NCBI GenBank assembly: GCA_027002665.1
Contig: JALWZK010000210.1
Span: 1 to 5,112 of the forward strand
From: Campylobacteraceae bacterium
GTDB lineage: Bacteria > Campylobacterota > Campylobacteria > Campylobacterales > Sulfurovaceae
Direction of reading: 5' to 3'
Length of the DNA: 5,112 bases
Numbering within the stretch: position 1 is the first letter of the stretch; the number at the start of each line of letters is the position of its first letter. Made by a program: the position numbers and the translations under genes. Below, piece by piece: positions 1 through 5,112 of this stretch. Under the pieces are notes generated by a model that saw only the letters and a program-made list of their open reading frames with translations, had not been told where the DNA came from and did not search any database.

Positions 1-478
1 CTCTATTATCGGTTATATATTTTTCTATCTCTTTACTATCCAATAGTGTCCAATTTTTTGCTATATAGTTGAAAAAGTTGTAGATTTGATTTTTTAACTT
101 CAGAGATTGTAATTTCAATCTATCTCTCTCTACCGCTTGAGTATATCCATATCTCTTATTTGTATCTATCTTTAGAGTAAGCTCTCTAATCTCTCTATCT
201 ACTCTATCTTTATCGATAAATATAGTTCTATTCCTATCTAATGAGTATGGGTCATTTTTTAAAAGATGGACTATAGAGGTAAAACTGTCAAACTTTTTAT
301 CTAATATAGATGAGTTTCTATCTACGGTTCTATTGGTATCCTTTTCAATTAACTCCAAAATAGCTTTTTTATTAAAAAAGGTATCTTCAACCTTAATAAG
401 CTCTTCCCAAAATGAGTTAGAGGCTGTAAGTGTAGCTGTCAATATTATAACTATTAAAATAGATTTTTTAAAAAACAT
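1..478 (-). CDS. Exported protein of unknown function, N-terminal part (runs off left edge)
   Basis: An open frame of 159 codons begins with ATG at 478-476 and has no stop before the window edge, so the C-terminus is missing. The first 19 residues look like a signal peptide: Lys4-Lys5, then a hydrophobic stretch rich in Ile, Leu and Val, ending in Leu-Thr-Ala before Ser20. A membrane anchor is also possible. The rest is hydrophilic, rich in Asp, Arg, Lys and Glu, without cysteine and probably mostly helical; residues about 85-135 resemble an amphipathic or coiled-coil segment. The start lies 7 nt after the stop of the thioredoxin-like gene, with a weak GAG ribosome-binding match at 487-485, so it is probably the next gene of the carB operon. 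I do not recognise the family. The extracytoplasmic N-terminal region of an MscS-type mechanosensitive channel would fit the architecture, but no channel domain is visible here. The reading frame is well supported; the function is not. Confidence 0.8.
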   Translation of the reverse strand, partial: MFFKKSILIVIILTATLTASNSFWEELIKVEDTFFNKKAILELIEKDTNRTVDRNSSILDKKFDSFTSIVHLLKNDPYSLDRNRTIFIDKDRVDREIRELTLKIDTNKRYGYTQAVERDRLKLQSLKLKNQIYNFFNYIAKNWTLLDSKEIEKYITDNR

Positions 479-485
479 AAAAGAC

Positions 486-977
486 TCACTCAATTAATTT
501 TACTCTTGCTTTTAATCCAATTGTAGTGCTGTATCCAACCTCACTAAACTCCAAATCTCCATTACTATTATAGATAAATGTGGTTGGGAAAGCTGTAACA
601 TTAAACCTTTTTGCCAACTCTCCACTGTAATCATCTATAACTATATAGTCATATCCTCTCTCTTTTAAAAACTTCTCTATTGATTTAGATTTTACAGCTA
701 CGGTTACTACTCGAATGCCACTATCTTTTAAACTTTGGATATTAGATGCTTCAAGTTTACAAGTTGGACACCAAGTAGCCCAAAAGTGCAGCACAAGAGG
801 CTTCCCTCTTTTTAGGAGAGATACCTCTCGATTATCTATTGATTTTAATTCAATATCTGGTAGTCTGCTATCTATATCTGGCTTTCTAATATAGTTTACT
901 ACAAATGAAACAACAAATACCATTAAAAGAGTAATAGCCACCTCTCTTAATATAGATTTAAATGACCACCTTTTCAA
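486..977 (-). CDS. Membrane-anchored thioredoxin-fold protein disulfide oxidoreductase (TlpA/ScsD-like)
   Basis: This 163-residue protein likely exchanges thiols and disulfides on periplasmic proteins. Basic residues (Lys2, Arg3, Lys7, Arg11) precede one hydrophobic segment at about 13-30, which predicts an N-in anchor with the catalytic domain in the periplasm. The domain shows FWATWCPTC with Cys70 and Cys73, and the cis-proline loop as Phe130-Pro131-Thr132. The pattern around the active site, the VVTVAV strand and the final Gly-Tyr-Ser-Thr-Thr segment resemble the ScsD/MtbDsbE branch of the TlpA family rather than cytoplasmic thioredoxin. The start is TTG at 977-975, overlapping the carB TGA by 4 nt, with AGGA at 990-987 nine nt upstream. 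The first in-frame ATG (Met19) lies inside the membrane segment, and a GTG at codon 13 has no well-spaced ribosome-binding site, so TTG is preferred. The fold is certain; whether it oxidises, reduces or serves cytochrome c maturation cannot be read from the sequence. Confidence 0.9.
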   Translation of the reverse strand: MKRWSFKSILREVAITLLMVFVVSFVVNYIRKPDIDSRLPDIELKSIDNREVSLLKRGKPLVLHFWATWCPTCKLEASNIQSLKDSGIRVVTVAVKSKSIEKFLKERGYDYIVIDDYSGELAKRFNVTAFPTTFIYNSNGDLEFSEVGYSTTIGLKARVKLIE

Positions 978-990
978 TTTAAATAATCCT
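974..990 (-). promoter_or_regulatory. Ribosome-binding site and TTGA stop/start overlap joining carB to the thioredoxin-like gene
   Basis: On the minus strand AGGA (990-987) is followed by nine bases and then TTGA, in which TTG starts the thioredoxin-like gene and TGA ends carB. This is the TTG version of the common ATGA overlap and implies translational coupling. It is the main support for the non-ATG start. The site is inferred from sequence only. Confidence 0.7.
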
Positions 991-3900
991 GTAGAGCTTT
1001 AGGCTCTAATTTACCATTTAATCTCTTTAGCTCTCTAATGGCTAAGATTGTCGCCTTTGCACCTGCAATAGTTGTAAAGTATGCAATATTCTCTCTCAAT
1101 ACAGACTGTCTAATGGTTACTCCATCAATCTTACTACCTTGGTCTGCACTTGTATTGATAGCTAATACAATCTCTCCATTTTTAATCATATCATCTATAT
1201 TTGGTCGCCCCTCAGATATCTTTAGAACCTTTGTAGATGGGACATTGGCTCTCTCTAAGGCTCTATGTGTTCCAATAGTAGCTACAATCTCAAATCCTAA
1301 ATCTATAAAATCTCTGCCAATCTCCCCTACAAACTTTTTATCTATATCGGCAAGGGAGATAAAGACTTTACCACTCAGAGGGATATTATTCTTAGATGCA
1401 AATTGACTCTTTGCAAAACTCATACCAAAATTATCACTAATCCCCATAACTTCGCCTGTGCTTTTCATCTCAGGTCCTAATAGGAGGTCTGAGCCTGTGA
1501 GTTTATTAAATGGAAATACAGCCTCTTTGACAGCTATATGCCCTTTTAGATTTGGCTCTAATATCTTCTTATCAAAATTTACTACACTAAATCTATCATA
1601 AAACTCTAAAGCCTCTCTTAAATTACCTTGTAGCATAACTCTTGTGGCCACTTTGGCTAAGGGAACTCCTGTAGCTTTACTTACAAATGGAACCGTTCTT
1701 GATGCTCTCGGATTTACCTCTATAAGATATACCTCATCTCTAAAGATTGCATATTGTATATTTAAGAGTCCAACAACTCCAAGCCCCAGAGCTATATTGG
1801 CTGTCTGCTCTTTTATTCTATTAATAAGTCTATCTGATATAGATATTGTAGGTAGTGAACATGCTGAGTCACCAGAGTGAATACCAGCCTCCTCTATATG
1901 TTGCATAATGCCACCAATATATACATCTTCTCCGTCAGATATAGCATCAACATCAAGCTCTATAGCATTATTTAGAAACTTGTCTATTAATACAGGTGCA
2001 TCATTTGAGACAGATACAGCCTCATCCATATACTCTTTTAACTCGCTATCCGAAAAGACTGTCTTCATTCCTCTACCACCCAGAACGAAACTTGGACGGA
2101 CAAGCACCGGATAGCCGATTTGATTTGCTACAACTATGGCATCCTCTTTTGTAAATACTGTTCCATTCTCAGGCTGTTTCAATCCTATCTTCTTAATAAA
2201 CGATGAGAATAGCTCTCTATCCTCTGCAAGGTCAATAACTTTTGCACTCGTTCCGACTATATTTGCCCCAATGGCAGTTAATCCCTTAGCAAGTTTAAGA
2301 GGTGTCTGCCCTCCAAAGTGGACTATTACCCCATCGGGATTTTCAATCTCTATAACACTTCTAACATGCTCTAAATCTATCGGCTCAAAATATAATATAT
2401 CAGATGTATCATAATCTGTAGATACTGTTTCAGGGTTACAGTTATACATAATAGACTTAATGCCCATATCTGATAGTGCAAAAGAGGCGTGCACACAGCA
2501 GTAGTCAAACTCTATCCCCTGCCCTATTCTATTTGGTCCACCTCCAATTACTAAAACCTTTTTCTCTTTAGATGGAGTTCTCTCTGTATCTATAGGTAGT
2601 TTTGTAATATTGGTAGTTGAGTAGAGATATGGAGTTAGGGCTTTAAACTCTGCTGAACATGTATCGACCTCATTATACTCCAATGAGATACCCAACTTCT
2701 CTCTTGCTCTATATATATCATTCTCATTTAAATCTAATCCGTCTACTCTATTAATTATTTGGGCAATTATAGCATCGGAAAACCCTTCTGATTTTATTTT
2801 TCTTAATCTATACTCATCTTGTAGGAGAGTAATATCTATACTATTTTCACTCTCTACTAACTCTTCAAATTGATATAGATACCATCTATCTATCTTAGAG
2901 AGTTCAAAAATCTCATCTATACTCTTCCCTCTTCTTAGAGCCTCAAATATATATAAGATTCTATTCGCATTTGGACGACGAATTTCATGTAGAAGTCTAT
3001 CATTATCACAATTAACTCTATCAAAACCTATAAGTCCTGTCTCTAACGATATAAGAGCTTTTTGAAACGACTCTTTAAATGTTCTACCAATACTCATAAC
3101 CTCTCCAACAGACTTCATAGAGGTAGTGAGTGTTGAGTCTGCCATTGGGAACTTCTCAAATGTAAATCTTGGAATTTTCGTAACAATATAATCAATTACC
3201 GGCTCAAAACTTGCGGGAGTTCCGGTAATATCATTTGTAATCTCATCTAAGGTAAATCCAACTGCTAAGAGAGTAGCTACCTTTGCAATGGGATAACCTG
3301 TCGCTTTAGATGCTAAGGCAGAACTTCTACTAACTCGTGGGTTCATCTCAATAACCACCATTCTACCTGTAGTTGGATTTATAGAGAATTGAACATTACT
3401 TCCACCGGTATCTACACCAACTTCCCTTAGAATTTTAAAAGAGGCATCTCTCATTCGTTGATACTCTTTGTCTGTAAGAGTTAGAGCTGGAGCAATAGTT
3501 ATACTATCTCCTGTATGAACCCCCATAGGGTCAAGATTTTCAATAGAGCATACAATAATACAGTTATCATCTCTATCTCTAATAACCTCCATCTCATACT
3601 CTTTCCAACCGAGTAGAGACTCCTCAATTAAAATCTCTGATATTGGAGATGCATCTAATCCACCCTGAACTATCTTCTTATACTCATCAATATTATAAGC
3701 AACTCCACTTCCACCTCCTGCTAAGGTATAAGAGGCTCTAATAATAAGAGGGAAACCTATCTTCTTAGCTATCTCTATAGCCTCTTCCATACTATAGGCA
3801 TACTCTGAAATAGGTAAATCCATACCAATCTTTATCATAGCCTCTTTAAAAGCCTGTCTATCTTCACCTTTTTTAATCGCCTCTGGATTAGCCCCTAAAA

Positions 3901-4237
3901 ACTCTACACCTTTGAGCATTCCATTTTCATACATCTCCATAGCCACATTTAGTGCAGTCTGTCCACCCATTGTTGGTAAAATTGCATCAACTCCCTCTTT
4001 CTCTATAATCTTAGAGATGACTTTTGGGGTAATAGGCTCAATATATGTTCTATCGGCAAATTCAGGGTCTGTCATAATAGTAGCAGGATTTGAATTGATA
4101 AGAACTACTCTATATCCTAACTCTTTAAGCGTCTTAGCTGCTTGTGTTCCAGAATAGTCAAATTCACAGGCCTGCCCAATTACAATTGGACCAGAACCAA
4201 TAAGTAAAATAGTTTTTATATCAGTGCGTTTTGGCAT
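974..4237 (-). CDS. carB: Carbamoyl-phosphate synthase large subunit
   Basis: CarB uses two ATP, bicarbonate and ammonia passed from the CarA glutaminase to make carbamoyl phosphate for pyrimidine and arginine synthesis in the cytoplasm. The 1087 residues are full length (E. coli about 1073) and show the duplicated layout. The carboxyphosphate half (about 1-400) has [17 protein letters not shown] at 14-30, Arg127, Arg167 before an AGGGSG loop, and Glu297/Asn299 in IEMNPRVSR. An oligomerisation region follows at about 401-555. The carbamoyl-phosphate half (about 556-940) has [15 protein letters not shown] from 565, Arg714 in [10 protein letters not shown], and Glu840/Asn842 in IEVNPRASR. The MGS-like allosteric domain (about 955-1087) has ATIGT at 986-990 and INTS at 1027-1030, near the UMP/ornithine sites known in E. 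coli. The ATG at 4237 has AAGGG eight nt upstream and a consensus -10 box. About 14 extra residues lie near 874-898. carA is not adjacent. Confidence 0.98.
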   Translation of the reverse strand: MPKRTDIKTILLIGSGPIVIGQACEFDYSGTQAAKTLKELGYRVVLINSNPATIMTDPEFADRTYIEPITPKVISKIIEKEGVDAILPTMGGQTALNVAMEMYENGMLKGVEFLGANPEAIKKGEDRQAFKEAMIKIGMDLPISEYAYSMEEAIEIAKKIGFPLIIRASYTLAGGGSGVAYNIDEYKKIVQGGLDASPISEILIEESLLGWKEYEMEVIRDRDDNCIIVCSIENLDPMGVHTGDSITIAPALTLTDKEYQRMRDASFKILREVGVDTGGSNVQFSINPTTGRMVVIEMNPRVSRSSALASKATGYPIAKVATLLAVGFTLDEITNDITGTPASFEPVIDYIVTKIPRFTFEKFPMADSTLTTSMKSVGEVMSIGRTFKESFQKALISLETGLIGFDRVNCDNDRLLHEIRRPNANRILYIFEALRRGKSIDEIFELSKIDRWYLYQFEELVESENSIDITLLQDEYRLRKIKSEGFSDAIIAQIINRVDGLDLNENDIYRAREKLGISLEYNEVDTCSAEFKALTPYLYSTTNITKLPIDTERTPSKEKKVLVIGGGPNRIGQGIEFDYCCVHASFALSDMGIKSIMYNCNPETVSTDYDTSDILYFEPIDLEHVRSVIEIENPDGVIVHFGGQTPLKLAKGLTAIGANIVGTSAKVIDLAEDRELFSSFIKKIGLKQPENGTVFTKEDAIVVANQIGYPVLVRPSFVLGGRGMKTVFSDSELKEYMDEAVSVSNDAPVLIDKFLNNAIELDVDAISDGEDVYIGGIMQHIEEAGIHSGDSACSLPTISISDRLINRIKEQTANIALGLGVVGLLNIQYAIFRDEVYLIEVNPRASRTVPFVSKATGVPLAKVATRVMLQGNLREALEFYDRFSVVNFDKKILEPNLKGHIAVKEAVFPFNKLTGSDLLLGPEMKSTGEVMGISDNFGMSFAKSQFASKNNIPLSGKVFISLADIDKKFVGEIGRDFIDLGFEIVATIGTHRALERANVPSTKVLKISEGRPNIDDMIKNGEIVLAINTSADQGSKIDGVTIRQSVLRENIAYFTTIAGAKATILAIRELKRLNGKLEPKALQDYLN

Positions 4238-4245
4238 GAAAAGAA

Positions 4246-4250
4246 CCCTT
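4246..4250 (-). promoter_or_regulatory. Ribosome-binding site of carB
   Basis: AAGGG on the minus strand lies eight nt before the carB ATG, a good spacing for a Shine-Dalgarno match. It supports the start at 4237. No in-frame alternative nearby has a better site, and the protein begins with the usual CarB N-terminus (Met-Pro-Lys-Arg-Thr-Asp-Ile). Confidence 0.6.
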
Positions 4251-4265
4251 ATTTTTAATTTGTGG

Positions 4266-4271
4266 ATTATA
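4266..4271 (-). promoter_or_regulatory. Predicted sigma70 -10 box of the carB operon
   Basis: The minus strand reads TATAAT here, a perfect -10 consensus, just after a T-tract (GCTTTTTAG). T-rich sequence in place of a conserved -35 is typical of Campylobacterota sigma70 promoters. Transcription would start near 4259-4260, giving a leader of about 22 nt that is just long enough for the AAGGG site. This leaves no room for an attenuator or riboswitch in the leader. A classical -35 hexamer is not seen at the usual distance. Confidence 0.6.
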
Positions 4272-4272
4272 C

Positions 4273-4299
4273 TAAAAAGCTACTTAGAGGGGCTTTTTA
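4273..4299. repeat. 8-bp perfect inverted repeat in the divergent intergenic region
   Basis: TAAAAAGC at 4273-4280 and GCTTTTTA at 4292-4299 are exact reverse complements separated by 11 nt. The left arm ends one base upstream of the carB -10 box, and the right arm lies 12 nt upstream of the proposed -10 of the RNase gene, so a protein bound here could affect both promoters. It could be an operator. It could also be a chance product of AT-rich promoter sequence, because each arm supplies a T-tract of the kind seen upstream of Campylobacterota promoters. As a terminator it would be weak, with only two G-C pairs in each stem. Confidence 0.4.
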
Positions 4300-4311
4300 A
4301 GAAATTTTAAA

Positions 4312-4317
4312 TAGAAT
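4312..4317 (+). promoter_or_regulatory. Predicted -10 box of the RNase T2 gene
   Basis: TAGAAT has one mismatch to the TATAAT consensus and is preceded by T-rich patches at 4294-4298 and 4305-4308, about 11 nt apart. This matches the periodic T-rich style of Campylobacterota promoters. Transcription would start near 4324, leaving a leader of about 16 nt that is just enough for the ribosome-binding site. It is a weaker call than the carB -10. Confidence 0.4.
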
Positions 4318-4328
4318 TACAACTAAAA

Positions 4329-4333
4329 AAGGA
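4329..4333 (+). promoter_or_regulatory. Ribosome-binding site of the RNase T2 gene
   Basis: AAGGA, six nt before the ATG at 4340, is a strong Shine-Dalgarno match. It fixes the start, which is followed directly by a typical signal peptide. Confidence 0.7.
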
Positions 4334-4339
4334 TACTAA

Positions 4340-5112
4340 ATGAAAAAGATAATTTTAACTATACTTCTCTTGCCACTTATGGCAATATCTAAAGAGATGG
4401 TATATCAAGAGGCACAAAAGGCATGCTTTGCTTATGATAATATGAAGCATACAAAAAATAGTAATAATATTAGACTTAAAAAGGGTCAAAAGTATAAAAT
4501 TATAGAGCATAGAAAGGGGCAGATATTAACTCTAATTAAAGGTGAAAAGATTGCTCAAAGATGGGTAGATGAGAGCTGTTTTTCAGATAAAAAATCAAAA
4601 GATAAAAAGATTACTACAAAGAAATCTAAACAGAACCTACTTGCTATATCTTGGCAGAATGCCTTTTGTCAAAACCACCAATATAAAAAAGAGTGTAGAG
4701 CTATGAAAAATGGAGATTTTGCAGCAACAGCTTTTGTGCTTCATGGACTATGGCCACAACCTAAAAACAATCTATACTGTAATGTGAGTAAAAAAGAGGT
4801 TGGTATGGATAAAAACAGACAGTGGAATAGACTACCTAAGTTAAATTTATCTCAAGAGACAAGAGATGAGTTAAAGAAGTATATGAGTGGATATAGCTCA
4901 AATCTACATCGTCATGAGTGGATAAAACATGGAACTTGTTATGGAACTAATGCAGATGAGTATTATAGAGACGCAATAAATCTATTAAAACAGATAAACA
5001 ACTCAAAAGTTAGAGATTTTTTTGTAAAAAATATGGGTAGAGTTGTTCGACAGAGAGATATAAGAGAAGTTTTTGATAAAGAGTTTGGAAAAGGTGCAGG
5101 AGAGCATGTAAA
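4340..5112 (+). CDS. Secreted RNase T2 family ribonuclease, 5' part (runs off right edge)
   Basis: The frame is open for 257 codons from ATG 4340 to the edge, so the C-terminus is missing. RNase T2 enzymes cut single-stranded RNA through a 2',3'-cyclic phosphate intermediate, using histidines in two conserved segments. Both are present: FVLHGLWP at 132-139 with His135, and HRHEWIKHGTC at 190-200 with His192, Glu193, Lys196 and His197. The catalytic domain appears to begin near residue 98 (the LLAISWQNAFC segment). Residues 1-17 are a likely signal peptide (Lys2-Lys3, hydrophobic core, Ala-Ile-Ser before Lys18), so the enzyme should act in the periplasm or outside. Residues about 19-82 form an extra segment with Cys29 and Cys80 that resembles a bacterial SH3-like fold, joined to the enzyme by a Lys/Ser-rich linker at 83-98. 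Cysteines 110, 119, 147 and 200 probably form the family disulfides. E. coli RNase I lacks such an N-terminal segment. The gene diverges from carB. Confidence 0.93.
   Translation, partial: MKKIILTILLLPLMAISKEMVYQEAQKACFAYDNMKHTKNSNNIRLKKGQKYKIIEHRKGQILTLIKGEKIAQRWVDESCFSDKKSKDKKITTKKSKQNLLAISWQNAFCQNHQYKKECRAMKNGDFAATAFVLHGLWPQPKNNLYCNVSKKEVGMDKNRQWNRLPKLNLSQETRDELKKYMSGYSSNLHRHEWIKHGTCYGTNADEYYRDAINLLKQINNSKVRDFFVKNMGRVVRQRDIREVFDKEFGKGAGEHV

Noticed and set aside
110..260. Repetitive tctat/ctct-rich stretch resembling a microsatellite
   Set aside because: It is explained by runs of AGA, GAT, ATA and GAG codons in the charged minus-strand protein; there is no fixed repeat unit and the frame stays open.
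1038..2414. Four plus-strand open frames of 68-122 codons opposite carB
   Set aside because: They lie entirely antisense to a clearly conserved gene, have no ribosome-binding site I trust, and encode Ser/Ile/Pro-rich sequences expected from the complement of AT-rich coding DNA.
3912..4157. Plus-strand open frame of 81 codons opposite the 5' end of carB
   Set aside because: It is an antisense shadow of the highly conserved CarB N-terminal region, with no recognisable protein features beyond hydrophobicity due to base composition.
974..4237. Two similar halves of carB (for example [13 protein letters not shown] and [13 protein letters not shown]) as a recent duplication
   Set aside because: This is the ancient internal duplication found in all CarB proteins, and the DNA of the two copies has diverged widely.
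4273..4304. Inverted repeat followed by T-run as an intrinsic terminator
   Set aside because: The stems have only two G-C pairs, and no gene is transcribed into the site from either side because both flanking genes point away from it.

Overview
The window is AT-rich. Its coding sequence relies heavily on AGA (Arg) and ATA (Ile) codons, intergenic spaces are very short, and the CarB protein has features I associate with Campylobacterota (Epsilonproteobacteria), including a longer linker before the allosteric domain. The closest fit is a free-living or vent/sediment member such as the Sulfurimonas/Sulfurovum group. The genus is an inference from style, not from a search.

Layout: positions 1-4237 hold three genes on the minus strand that look like one operon, read from right to left. 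They are carB (large subunit of carbamoyl-phosphate synthase, complete, 1087 aa), a membrane-anchored thioredoxin-fold protein of the TlpA/ScsD type with a WCPTC active site (163 aa, TTG start overlapping the carB stop by 4 nt), and the first 159 codons of an exported, charged, helical protein of unknown function that runs off the left edge. A 102-bp divergent intergenic region (4238-4339) follows. It carries a consensus -10 box for carB, an 8-bp inverted repeat and a plausible -10 for the plus-strand gene. From 4340 to the right edge is the 5' part of a secreted RNase T2 family ribonuclease. Both catalytic signatures are present, and about 80 residues with an SH3-like look precede the catalytic domain.

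How the genes fit together: CarB makes carbamoyl phosphate for pyrimidine and arginine synthesis in the cytoplasm. The other three products are predicted to be exported or membrane-anchored. RNase T2 would degrade RNA in the periplasm and could feed nucleotide salvage, so the divergent pair joins de novo synthesis and scavenging of nucleotides around one short control region. That link is inference. carA, encoding the partner glutaminase subunit, is not in the window. I found no RNA genes, mobile elements, CRISPR arrays or convincing intrinsic terminators. I do not see a clearly new multi-gene system. The least ordinary items are the N-terminal module on the RNase, the divergent control region and the unidentified exported protein.
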